Below, in pieces: positions 33,535 to 40,619 of a stretch of DNA of 53,186 nt. The stretch is taken from assembly GCF_001187915.1 (NCBI RefSeq), contig NZ_LGIU01000093.1, forward strand, positions 1 to 53,186, read 5' to 3'. Both the position numbers and the translations under genes were made by a program. A model generated the notes under the pieces. That model saw only the letters and a list, made by a program, of their open reading frames with translations, did not search any database and was not told the origin of the DNA. How positions within the stretch are numbered: position 1 is the first letter of the stretch; each line of letters starts with the position of its first letter. The DNA is from Arthrobacter sp. RIT-PI-e (GTDB lineage Bacteria > Actinomycetota > Actinomycetes > Actinomycetales > Micrococcaceae).

Positions 33535-33874
33535 GAATCAGCAGAGCGAGGACGACGTCGACCGCTTGTTCCGGGCGCTCGCCGATGCGACGCGACGCGA
33601 CATCGTGACGCGCGTCCTCGTCGCCGAGTTCTCGGTGTCGGGCCTCGCCGAGCACTACGCCATGAGTTTCGCCGCCGTGCAGAAGCATGTGGCCGTCCTC
33701 GAACGGGCGCACCTCGTCACGAAGGAGAAACGCGGGCGGGAGCAGATCGTGCGAGGTCGGGTCGACGGCGTGCAGCGGGCCCGCCGGCTGCTCGACGACT
33801 ACGAAGGGATCTGGCGGCGACGCGTCGATCGGATCGGGGACATCCTGGCGGAGGGCGCCGGCGATGACGACTAG
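33527..33874 (+). CDS. ArsR-family winged-helix regulator
   Basis: A 115-residue DNA-binding protein. The winged HTH runs LFRALADATRRDIVTRVL (helix 1-2), FSVSGLAEHYAMSFAAVQKHVAVLERA (recognition helix), then the wing VTKEKRGREQIVRG. No cysteine cluster for metal binding is present, so it is not a classical metal sensor; this subgroup typically sits next to SRPBCC/AHSA1 genes and controls them. The ATG lies inside its own putative operator. 12 nt separate it from the AHSA1 gene, and both are bracketed by the 60-nt repeats. Confidence 0.92.
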   Translation: MVVNQQSEDDVDRLFRALADATRRDIVTRVLVAEFSVSGLAEHYAMSFAAVQKHVAVLERAHLVTKEKRGREQIVRGRVDGVQRARRLLDDYEGIWRRRVDRIGDILAEGAGDDD

Positions 33875-33886
33875 GGAGGAATCATC

Positions 33887-34384
33887 ATGACGGTCATCAG
33901 TTCGGAGAAGGACGCCGAGGCACTGCACTTCAGGCTCGTTGCGGAGTTCGACGCCGGTGTGGAGCGTGTCTGGCGGATCTGGGTGGACCGGACGCAGCTC
34001 CAGCGGTGGTGGGGGCCGCCCATGTGGCCGGCGACCTTCGAGACCTACGAGTTCGAGGAGGGCGGCCGGGCCGCCTACTTCATGACCGGGCCCGACGGCG
34101 AGAAGGCGCGGGGCTGGTGGCGGATCACCGCCGTCGTACCTCCTCGCCTGCTGACCTTCGTGGACGGATTCGCGGACGAGCACGGTGACCCGGTCCCGGA
34201 CATGGGGGAGACGACGGCCACCGTGACGCTCGAGGACGTCGGCGGACGCACGCGCATGACCATGACGACGTCGTTCCGGTCCCTCGAGCAGCTCGAGCAG
34301 ATGGTGGAGATGGGCATGGAGGAGGGTGTCCGCGCGGCGCTGGGCCAGGTGGACGCGCTCCTGGCCGAGGACGCCTCCGCCTGA
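33887..34384 (+). CDS. SRPBCC (AHSA1/START-like) domain protein
   Basis: A 165-residue single-domain protein of the activator-of-Hsp90/START superfamily, a helix-grip fold with a hydrophobic ligand pocket. Typical blocks: LVAEFDAGVERVWRIWVDRT, LQRWWGPPMWPATFETYEF, and RGWWRITAVVPPRLLTF near the middle, with a long C-terminal helix (LEQMVEMGMEEGVRAALGQV). It has no catalytic motif. Homologues beside ArsR regulators are thought to bind small hydrophobic molecules or work in stress response. GGGAGGA lies 8 nt before the ATG. Likely co-transcribed with arsR. Confidence 0.9.
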   Translation: MTVISSEKDAEALHFRLVAEFDAGVERVWRIWVDRTQLQRWWGPPMWPATFETYEFEEGGRAAYFMTGPDGEKARGWWRITAVVPPRLLTFVDGFADEHGDPVPDMGETTATVTLEDVGGRTRMTMTTSFRSLEQLEQMVEMGMEEGVRAALGQVDALLAEDASA

Positions 34385-34411
34385 GGCCCGCCCTCGTTGC
34401 CGCCGAGCCCC

Positions 34412-34471
34412 GTCGAGAGGGCACAAAATACTGTTGGGGACCGGTTCGAGTGGTCATAGGTGTCCTCTCGG
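34412..34471 (+). repeat. 60-nt palindromic repeat, copy B
   Basis: Ends GTCGAGAGGGCAC and GTGTCCTCTCGG pair over 11 bp (positions 3-13 with 49-59, one G-T wobble). An inner GACC/GGTC stem carries the loop GGTTCGAGT. It is 28 nt after the AHSA1 stop codon. Identical to copy C at 59 of 60 positions. Confidence 0.9.
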
Positions 34472-34525
34472 TCCGGACGGTCCGTGGGGGAAGCGGACGA
34501 CGGCGAAAGTAGCCGGGACGAGGCG

Positions 34526-34585
34526 GTCGAGAGGGCACAAAATACTGTTGGGGACCGGTTCGAGTGGTCATAGGTGTCCTTTCGG
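34526..34585 (+). repeat. 60-nt palindromic repeat, copy C
   Basis: A direct repeat of copy B, 114 nt further on. The single difference (T for C at 34581) falls in the terminal stem and turns a G-C pair into G-U on the plus-strand RNA, keeping the fold; copy A has the same T. Its last five bases are also the start of the next inverted repeat. Confidence 0.9.
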
Positions 34586-34653
34586 CCGGAACGCCCGCGG
34601 CGAGAAGGGGAGCCACAGCATGATCCGCGGGAGACCGGAGCGTTCCGGCCGAA
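34581..34653. repeat. Perfect 14-bp inverted repeat next to copy C
   Basis: TTCGGCCGGAACGC (34581-34594) and GCGTTCCGGCCGAA (34640-34653) are perfect complements 45 nt apart. Inside, CCGCGG occurs at 34595-34600 and again at 34625-34630 and can extend the stem with a 9-nt bulge on the right. It may be a further member or the end of the repeat cluster. Confidence 0.75.
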
Positions 34654-34670
34654 GAACGCCGGGAACACGA

Positions 34671-34708
34671 AAGCGCCGCCGCTCCCGGTAAGGGGAACGA
34701 CGGCGCTT
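34671..34708 (-). terminator. Terminator of the desaturase operon
   Basis: Stem AAGCGCCG (+CG after one mismatch) with CGACGGCGCTT, 12 nt after the minus-strand desaturase stop; on that strand it is followed by a weak T-rich tail. The remainder of the gap 34385-34720 is filled by the repeats listed. Confidence 0.6.
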
Positions 34709-34720
34709 CTCGCATGCGCG

Positions 34721-35866
34721 TCAGGCCGTGGCGGCCTTCGGTGCGCGGTTCGGCAGGGCCAGCTTGAAGATCTTGGCCCAGGTGGAGCCGACCTGCTTGG
34801 GCAGCGGCCCCGTGGTGTAGGGGAGCTTGTAGCGCGAGGTGATCTCGCGGACCTTCACGGCCACCTCGGCGTACCGGTTCGAGGGCAGGTCCGGGAAGCA
34901 GTGGTGCTCGATCTGGTGGGACAGGTTACCGGTCATCAGGTGCATCAGCCTGGACCCGGAGATGTTGGCGGAGCCGATCATCTGGCGCACGTACCAGTCA
35001 CCACGGGTCTCGCCGTCCACCTCCTCCTCGGTGAAGGTGTCCGTGCCGTCGGGGAAGTGGCCGCAGAAGATCACGGCGTGCGCCCAGAAGTTCCGGATGG
35101 CGTTGGCGGCCAGCGTGCCGTAGAGGGCCTGCTTGCCGGAGCCGGTGAGCATGGCGACGGCGGGGGTGGCGGCGTAGTCCTTGGAGAACTGGGTGAGCAC
35201 CTTCTTACCCATGGCCTTGAGGTCGCGGTGCATGGCCTCCTTGGACTTCAGGCCCTCCTTGTACTCGAGGATCTCGAGGTCGTAGACCGCGATGCCCCAC
35301 TCGAAGACCGGCGCCAGGAGCGCGTTGTAGAGGGGGTTGCCGAGGTTGAACGGCTTCCACGGCTGGTCCGGGTCCATGCGCAGCAGGTTGTACCCGATGT
35401 CCTTGTCCTTGCCGATGACGTTGGTCCACCGGTGGTGCAGGTCGTTATGGGTGTGCTGCCAGGAGCGTGCCGGCGTCACGAAGTCCCACTCCCAGGTGGT
35501 GGAGTGGATGTCCGGGTCCCGCATCCAGTCCCACTGGCCGTGGAGGACGTTGTGGCCGATCTCCATGTTCTCGAGGATCTTGGCCACGCTCAGCATCGCC
35601 GTGCCCGCGAACCAGGCCGGCTTGTACTTGCTGAACATGAGGGCTCCGCGGCCGGCGAACTCGAGGCTGCGCTGCACCTTGATCACCCGGCGGATGTAGG
35701 CGGCGTCGGTGGCTCCGCGCTTGGCGAGGACCTCGTCGCGGACGGCGTCGAGCTCACGGCCGAGCTCCTCGACCTGCGCGTCCGTGAGGTGCTTCGCGGC
35801 ATCGGGGCGGACCAGGGGGTGGCCGGAGGCGGCAAGGGCGCCCGGGCGGGTCAGCGTGGTGGTCAT
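34721..35866 (-). CDS. Membrane fatty-acid desaturase
   Basis: A 381-residue di-iron acyl desaturase. The three His boxes are present: HNVLHGQWDWMRDP, HTHNDLHHRWTN and HQIEHHCFPDLPSNRY, in the spacing of the linoleoyl/acyl-lipid desaturase family (as in mycobacterial DesA3). Hydrophobic segments between boxes 1/2 and 2/3 anchor it in the membrane. It needs electrons from a ferredoxin-type reductase, and the next gene upstream (22 nt away, same strand) encodes exactly that. Role: introducing a double bond in membrane fatty acids, important for cold or membrane-fluidity response. Confidence 0.93.
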   Translation of the reverse strand: MTTTLTRPGALAASGHPLVRPDAAKHLTDAQVEELGRELDAVRDEVLAKRGATDAAYIRRVIKVQRSLEFAGRGALMFSKYKPAWFAGTAMLSVAKILENMEIGHNVLHGQWDWMRDPDIHSTTWEWDFVTPARSWQHTHNDLHHRWTNVIGKDKDIGYNLLRMDPDQPWKPFNLGNPLYNALLAPVFEWGIAVYDLEILEYKEGLKSKEAMHRDLKAMGKKVLTQFSKDYAATPAVAMLTGSGKQALYGTLAANAIRNFWAHAVIFCGHFPDGTDTFTEEEVDGETRGDWYVRQMIGSANISGSRLMHLMTGNLSHQIEHHCFPDLPSNRYAEVAVKVREITSRYKLPYTTGPLPKQVGSTWAKIFKLALPNRAPKAATA

Positions 35867-35888
35867 GGGGACTCCTCTGGTGGGGGTT

Positions 35889-37004
35889 CTAGAGATCGAG
35901 GTTCACGGGTCCGGCGGCTGCCGAGACACAGGTCTGGATGAGCTGTCCGGGCTCGTTGTGTACTTCGCCGGTCCGCAGGTCGCGGACGGCTCCGGCCCGC
36001 AGCGGGATCAGGCAGCTGTGGCAGATACCCATGCGGCACCCGCTCGGCATGAGCACCCCGGCGTCCTCGCCGACGTCGAGCAGGGGCGTGGCGCCGTCGG
36101 CCTGGACCTCGCGGTCCGACTGCTCGAACGTGACCAGTCCGCCGTCGTGCCCCGCACCGGCGGTGAGATCGGTGCTGAAGCGCTCGATCGTGAGGGTGCT
36201 GCCACCCGACGGCCGGGTGGCAGCGCCTTCGCCCCCGATCGGGACTGCCCGCGCGGTCTCCAGCGCGGCTTCTCGGTTCCAGAGGTCCTCGGCGTCGTCG
36301 AGGAAGCTCTCGGGGCCACAGGCGTACGCGGCGCGGTCGCGCCAGTCCGGGCAGAGATCGGCGATGGCCTTGGCGGTGAAGTCCAGCCTGCCGCGCACGC
36401 TCGTGAACCAGTGCCGCACCGTGAGGTTGGGGAACTGGTCGGCGAGTTCGTCCAGTTCCTCGCGGAACACGCTGCGCTCCGGGGTGCTGTTGGAGTTGAT
36501 GAGCACTACGTCGGCATCGGGTCGGCGCGGGATCAGCGTGCGGATCATGGACATCACGGGGGTGATGCCGCTGCCGGCGGTGAGCATGAGCAGGGAGCGC
36601 GGGTGCTCGGGGAGCACGAAGTCGCCCTGCGGCGGTGCCAGGAAGAGGATGTCACCGGGCTTGGTGTCGCGGACCAGCACGTGGGACACGGAGCCGGCGT
36701 CCTTGACGGTGATGGCCGGTTCGGAGTCGGCGGCGTTGCTGAGCGAGTAGGAGCGCCACTGGCGGACGCCGTCCAGTTCGACGCCGATGCGCGCCCACTG
36801 GCCCGCCTGGTGGGCGTGCCAGCCGGAGCCGGGCCGGAAGTAGATGGTGGCGGAGTCCTCGGTCTCGTGCACCACGCGGGTCACGACACCGCGGAGCTGG
36901 CGCGAGGAGTACACCGGGTTGAAGAGTGAGAGGAAGTCCTCCGGCGTGAGGGGGGTGGTGAGCGCGGATGCTGCACGCGCCAGCTTCTTGAACCGGATCA
37001 TCAT
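35889..37004 (-). CDS. Flavin-dependent ferredoxin reductase with C-terminal 2Fe-2S domain
   Basis: A 371-residue electron-transfer protein. FAD-binding domain with RSYSLSNAADS (about 95-105), NAD(P)-binding domain with LMLTAGSGITPVMSMI, and a C-terminal plant-type [2Fe-2S] ferredoxin domain (PSGCRMGICHSCLIPL ... TCVSAA, four cysteines). This layout matches the reductase partner of DesA3-type desaturases (Rv3230c type), so it probably supplies electrons to the desaturase encoded next. The start is ATG 37004; TATATC (37016-37011) ends 6 nt before it, so it is probably leaderless. The in-frame codons further upstream overlap the divergent regulator gene. Confidence 0.92.
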   Translation of the reverse strand: MMIRFKKLARAASALTTPLTPEDFLSLFNPVYSSRQLRGVVTRVVHETEDSATIYFRPGSGWHAHQAGQWARIGVELDGVRQWRSYSLSNAADSEPAITVKDAGSVSHVLVRDTKPGDILFLAPPQGDFVLPEHPRSLLMLTAGSGITPVMSMIRTLIPRRPDADVVLINSNSTPERSVFREELDELADQFPNLTVRHWFTSVRGRLDFTAKAIADLCPDWRDRAAYACGPESFLDDAEDLWNREAALETARAVPIGGEGAATRPSGGSTLTIERFSTDLTAGAGHDGGLVTFEQSDREVQADGATPLLDVGEDAGVLMPSGCRMGICHSCLIPLRAGAVRDLRTGEVHNEPGQLIQTCVSAAAGPVNLDL

Positions 37005-37041
37005 GACAACGATATAGTCTCTCCCGATAATATTCTTCATG
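37003..37041. promoter_or_regulatory. Compact divergent promoter: desaturase operon / PucR-type regulator
   Basis: Rightward: ATGACA (37003-37008), 17 nt, GATAAT (37026-37031), then ATG 37039 eight nt later. Leftward: TATATC (37016-37011), then ATG 37004 six nt later. Both genes are thus predicted to be leaderless, with only 34 nt between their start codons and interleaved promoter elements. Confidence 0.65.
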
Positions 37042-38313
37042 CACCGCATACAGTTCCACGGAGAGAACTGTTGCGGCGCAACAGATTGGACTTCTGCTGT
37101 GATTCCTGAACCCGCCGGCGTGGATCCACCGTGGCTCGCCCTGCCACCGGCCGTCAGCGACCTGCTGCGGCCCCTCACCCCGGATCTCGTGGAAGCGATC
37201 ATCCAGGCGGTCCCGCAGCTGGTCCCGGCCTACGCCCGCCCCATCGAGGGGAGCTTCGGCCGGGGCCTGCGCACCGGGGTCGCCGCGGCCCTGGAGCGTT
37301 TCCTCGAGCTGCCGGGGACGCGGCTGCCCGCGGTCTCCGACCCGAGCCGCCAGCTGGTGGCGGGCCTCGGCAGGGGTGAGGTCCGCCAGGGTCGCAGCAT
37401 GGATTCGCTGCTCGGTGCGTACCGGATGGGCGCGCGCGTGACCTTCCGGGAGATGTCGCGCCGCTCCATGGAGGCCGGGCTCGGGTCCTCCGTGGTGGTG
37501 GACCTGGGGGAGTCGATCATGGCGTACATCGACGAGCTCTCCGCCGTCAGCGCCGAGGCGTACGCCTTCGAGCAGTCCGAGCGCGCCGGGGCGGTGGACC
37601 GTCGCCGTGCCGAGCTGCTCGAACTGCTCCTCCTCGGCCAGGCGGACGAGACCGCACTGCGGCAGGCGGCGTCGCTCGCCGACTGGGCGCCGCCCGCGCG
37701 CCTCGCGGTGGTCTCGCTGCCGCTCGAGCGGGCGCAGGGTCTGCGTGGGCGGCTCGGGGCGGGAGCGATCGTGATCGAGCGCGAGACCGACGCCGTGGCG
37801 CTGGTGCCGGACCGCGGCGCGGCATCGCGGAAGGACCTGGCCCGCGTGCTCACCGGGCGCAGAGCCTCGATCGGCCCGGCGGGCGGACTGGAGCAGGTCC
37901 CGGAGTCCCTGCGCCTGGCCGTGCTGGCGGCCTCCATGCTTCCTCCGCGCGAGGACGACGACGCCCCGCCGGTCTGGGCGGACGAGCACCTCACGGAGGT
38001 GGTGCTGGCGGCCGAACCCTCCGCCGTCGCGGAACTGACCCGGCGCAGGCTCTCCCCCCTGGCGGAACTGCCGGACGGTCAGCGGGAGAAGCTCGAGGAG
38101 ACCCTGCTGGCCTGGCTGCGGCACTGGGGGCAGCGGGCGCCGATCGCCGAGGAGCTCGGCATCCACGCGCAGACAGTGGGGTACCGGGTGCTGCAGCTGA
38201 GGGAGCTGTTCGGGGACGTGCTGAAGGACCCGAAGGCACGGTTCGAGCTGGAGATCGCCCTGCGGAGCCACAGGAGGATCCCGGGTCAGGGAGCGGGTCA
38301 GGGAGCGGGCTAG
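37039..38313 (+). CDS. PucR/CdaR-type transcriptional regulator
   Basis: A 424-residue regulator. The N-terminal about 190 residues are a helical sensor domain (PQLVPAYARPIEGSFGRGL, RQGRSMDSLLGAYRMGARV); a GGDEF-like/CdaR middle domain follows (about 215-320); and the C-terminal PucR HTH_30 domain reads EETLLAWLRHWGQRAPIAEE, LGIHAQTVGYRVLQLRELFG. It is transcribed divergently from the desaturase and reductase and is the natural candidate to control them in response to membrane or lipid state. The coding end holds a 12-bp tandem duplication (38283-38306), and its stop codon TAG shares CTAG with the stop of convergent alkA. Confidence 0.88.
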   Translation: MHRIQFHGENCCGATDWTSAVIPEPAGVDPPWLALPPAVSDLLRPLTPDLVEAIIQAVPQLVPAYARPIEGSFGRGLRTGVAAALERFLELPGTRLPAVSDPSRQLVAGLGRGEVRQGRSMDSLLGAYRMGARVTFREMSRRSMEAGLGSSVVVDLGESIMAYIDELSAVSAEAYAFEQSERAGAVDRRRAELLELLLLGQADETALRQAASLADWAPPARLAVVSLPLERAQGLRGRLGAGAIVIERETDAVALVPDRGAASRKDLARVLTGRRASIGPAGGLEQVPESLRLAVLAASMLPPREDDDAPPVWADEHLTEVVLAAEPSAVAELTRRRLSPLAELPDGQREKLEETLLAWLRHWGQRAPIAEELGIHAQTVGYRVLQLRELFGDVLKDPKARFELEIALRSHRRIPGQGAGQGAG

Positions 38314-39191
38314 GACATGGGCTGGGGGGCGGCGTAGGTCGCGGACGTCCAGAGATGGAACAGGGCGTAGGCGCGGTATGGGCGCCACACCTCGGCGAGC
38401 CGCTCGGCGTCCTTGATGCTCGGGTTCCCCATGGCCCGCCGCGCCACGAGGTCCCCGGGCGTGAAGGCGTCCGGGTCCCGCAGCACGCGCACGGCCAGGT
38501 AGTCGGCGGACCAGGGGCCGATCCCCGGGATGGCCAGCAGCTGCTTCCGCAGGGCCGCGTGGTCGCCCGCGGGATCGAGGACCAGACCGTCGACGACGGC
38601 GCGCGCCACATTCTGCACGGTCATCCCGCGGGTGCGGGTGACCCCCACGGCGGCCCGCAGTTCCTCCTGCGGCGCCTCGGCGATCACCTGCGGGGTCGGG
38701 AAGAGCGTGAGGCCCGACGGCGACGGCGTCCCGTACGCCGCGGCGATGCGTCCACCGAACGTGGCGCCCGCGGCCACGGAGACCTGCTGGCCGAGCACGG
38801 TCATGACGGCGGCCTCGAACGGCTCCGGGTATCCCACCGCGCGGAGCCCCGGGCGCTCGCGCACCAGCGGACCGAGGAGCGGATCGTCGTCGAACGCCCG
38901 CGCCACCAGCGTGAGGTCCGTGTCGAGGTCCAGCCAGCTCCGCGTGGTCGCCACGAGGTGGGCGAACTCGGAGTCGTCGTCCGTGTCCGCCTCGAGCAGG
39001 ACGTCCCCCGGCCGGACGGTGAGGGTGACCCGGCGCGGACCGCCCGGGGTGGTGAGCATCCGGGTGTGGGTCCGCCCCTCGATGCCGGAACCTGCGATCT
39101 CGCACCCGGGGATCGCGTGGTTCGCGAGGATCGCCGCCAGGGGTCCGGCGTCGAGCGCGCCGTTGGGCGTGAGGACGGCGGTGCGGGTCAC
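38310..39191 (-). CDS. alkA: DNA-3-methyladenine glycosylase II (AlkA type)
   Basis: A 293-residue base-excision repair glycosylase removing alkylated purines. N-terminal AlkA_N-type domain (about 1-110, RVTLTVRPGDVLLEADTD), then the HhH-GPD core: EAAVMTVLGQQVSVAAG and LLAIPGIGPWSADYLAVR with the catalytic Asp in FTPGDLV. The usual fused Ada/HTH domains are absent. GTG 39191 overlaps the SDR stop (GTGA), so it is coupled to that gene. Confidence 0.92.
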   Translation of the reverse strand: MTRTAVLTPNGALDAGPLAAILANHAIPGCEIAGSGIEGRTHTRMLTTPGGPRRVTLTVRPGDVLLEADTDDDSEFAHLVATTRSWLDLDTDLTLVARAFDDDPLLGPLVRERPGLRAVGYPEPFEAAVMTVLGQQVSVAAGATFGGRIAAAYGTPSPSGLTLFPTPQVIAEAPQEELRAAVGVTRTRGMTVQNVARAVVDGLVLDPAGDHAALRKQLLAIPGIGPWSADYLAVRVLRDPDAFTPGDLVARRAMGNPSIKDAERLAEVWRPYRAYALFHLWTSATYAAPQPMS

Positions 39192-39988
39192 GGGAGGATG
39201 GCGTCCACGTAGCCGCCGTCCACCCGTACCGCGGCACCGGTGGTGGCCGAGGCGAGGGGGGAGGCGAGGTAGGTGACCATGTTGGCGATCTCCTCCGGCT
39301 CGATCAGGCGTTGCAGCAGCGACTGCGGGCGGTGCTCCTTCATGAACTGCCGCTGCGCGTCCTCCCACGGGAGGTCGTGCCCCACGAGCTGGCGCGCGAA
39401 CTCCTCCACGCCGCCGGTGCGCGTGGGGCCGGCGATCACGGAGTTCACGGTGACCCCCGTACCGCTCGCCTCCTTCGCGAAGCCACGGGACACCCCGAGC
39501 AGCGCCGTCTTCGAGACGCCGTAGTGGATCATCTCGGCGGGGACGACGACGGCGGAATCGCTCGCGATGTACTGGACGCGGCCCCACCCGGCGTCCATCA
39601 TGCCGGGGAGGTAGGCGCGGGTGAGCCGGACGGCGGTGAGCACGTTCACCTCGAAGTAGCGCCGCCACTCGGCGTCGTCGATCTCGAGCGCCGGACGGGC
39701 ACCGAAGATGCCGAGGTTGTTCACCAGGACGTCCACGGACGGCAGGAGCTCCAGCACGGAGGCCACGCCGTCCTCGGTGGTCACGTCCGCGGGAACGGCC
39801 ACGAGGTCGGCGTCCGGGGCGTCCTTCCGCAGCGAGTCGACGGCCTGCGCCACGCGCCCGGCGCTCCGGCCGTTGACGCCCACCCGGGCGCCTGAGGCGG
39901 CGAGGCCCGCGGCGATCGCGAGGCCGATGCCCTGCGTGGAGCCGGTGACCAGCGCCGTCCTGCCGCTGAGGTCGATTGCCAGTGCCAT
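39188..39988 (-). CDS. Short-chain dehydrogenase/reductase
   Basis: A 266-residue Rossmann-fold oxidoreductase. Cofactor motif VTGSTQGIGLAIAAGL (about 14-29), VNNLGIFG (NNAG variant), and the catalytic Ser...Tyr-x-x-x-Lys set (YIASDSAVVVP, IHYGVSKTALL). The Arg in VNGRSAG after beta-2 hints at NADP preference. Substrate unknown. ATG 39988 has AGGAG 7 nt upstream; in-frame sequence before it is low-complexity and overlaps the DUF4193 promoter. Overlaps alkA (GTGA). Confidence 0.92.
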   Translation of the reverse strand: MALAIDLSGRTALVTGSTQGIGLAIAAGLAASGARVGVNGRSAGRVAQAVDSLRKDAPDADLVAVPADVTTEDGVASVLELLPSVDVLVNNLGIFGARPALEIDDAEWRRYFEVNVLTAVRLTRAYLPGMMDAGWGRVQYIASDSAVVVPAEMIHYGVSKTALLGVSRGFAKEASGTGVTVNSVIAGPTRTGGVEEFARQLVGHDLPWEDAQRQFMKEHRPQSLLQRLIEPEEIANMVTYLASPLASATTGAAVRVDGGYVDAILP

Positions 39989-40143
39989 GGGATCTCCTGG
40001 GGTGCGGGGTGGGGGAGCTCCAACCCTACGACGGCGGGGCCTACCACGGCTCGCGGGCGCCGGTGGAGGAACGGGACGGAAAACGCCCGGGGAACTCGTG
40101 GAGAAAATCCTCAGCGGTAGCGGGTATATTGCTCCCCGTATCT

Positions 40144-40169
40144 GGAATACTTCCTCCTCTCCCGAGGTT
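40144..40169 (+). promoter_or_regulatory. Sigma-R/sigma-H-like promoter upstream of the DUF4193 gene
   Basis: GGAAT at 40144-40148, then exactly 18 nt, then GTT at 40167-40169, matching the GGAAT-N18-GTT consensus of thiol-oxidative-stress sigma factors. A separate TATATT at 40125-40130 could be a housekeeping -10 box. The ribosome site AAGGAG (40203-40208) follows. Confidence 0.6.
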
Positions 40170-40218
40170 GAGAGTGGCATCTGGGCGCCGTTCCGCCCAC
40201 AGAAGGAGATGTACCCCC

Positions 40219-40524
40219 ATGGCAACCGATTACGACGAGCCACGCGTTCGGCCGGAGGACCAGCCCGCCAACGAATCCCTCGAGGCGATTCAGGCGCAGC
40301 GCAGCGCTACCACGCAGACCGCGCTGATCGACGTCGAGGACGGTGAGACCGCCGAAGGCATCGACCTTCCGGGAGCCGACCTCTCGCACGAGGAACTCCT
40401 CATCCAGGTGATCCCCCAGCAGGAGGACGAGTTCACCTGCATGTCCTGTTTCCTGGTGCACCACCGCAGCCAGCTCGCCCGTGAGAAGAACGGCGAGAAG
40501 TACTGCAAGGAGTGCGAGGGCTGA
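40219..40524 (+). CDS. DUF4193 family zinc-ribbon protein
   Basis: A 101-residue acidic actinobacterial protein. The N-terminal half is disordered and acidic (DVEDGETAEGIDLPGADLS); the C-terminal half carries the family's paired cysteines FTCMSCFLVHHRSQLA and KYCKECEG, a CxxC...CxxC zinc site. Function unknown; zinc thiol pairs and the sigma-R-like promoter suggest a redox or transcription-related role. ATG 40219 has AAGGAG 10 nt upstream. Confidence 0.92.
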   Translation: MATDYDEPRVRPEDQPANESLEAIQAQRSATTQTALIDVEDGETAEGIDLPGADLSHEELLIQVIPQQEDEFTCMSCFLVHHRSQLAREKNGEKYCKECEG

Positions 40525-40546
40525 CAGCCCCCGCTGGACGTCTGCG

Positions 40547-40577
40547 AGCCCCTGACCCGTCCGGTCAGGGGCTTTCT
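40547..40577 (+). terminator. Intrinsic terminator after the DUF4193 gene
   Basis: A perfect 11-bp stem AGCCCCTGACC / GGTCAGGGGCT with 5-nt loop CGTCC and a TTTCT tail; the most canonical rho-independent terminator in the window. Confidence 0.85.
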
Positions 40578-40619
40578 GCGTCCCGGGCACCCTGCGCGGG
40601 CAACGGCTACGGTGGGCGG

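Noticed and set aside
34412-34585. CRISPR-like direct repeat
   Set aside because: Only two copies here with a single 54-nt spacer, internal hairpin structure, a third inverted copy 1 kb away, and no cas gene.
34075-34668. Minus-strand open frame through the repeats encoding a repeated peptide
   Set aside because: The repeated peptide comes from the DNA repeat, the frame is antisense to the AHSA1 gene, and it has no ribosome site or codon bias.
36652-39237. 861-codon minus-strand open frame across the reductase and regulator genes
   Set aside because: Runs antisense to the PucR-type gene and out of frame with alkA and the reductase; no conserved domain in it.
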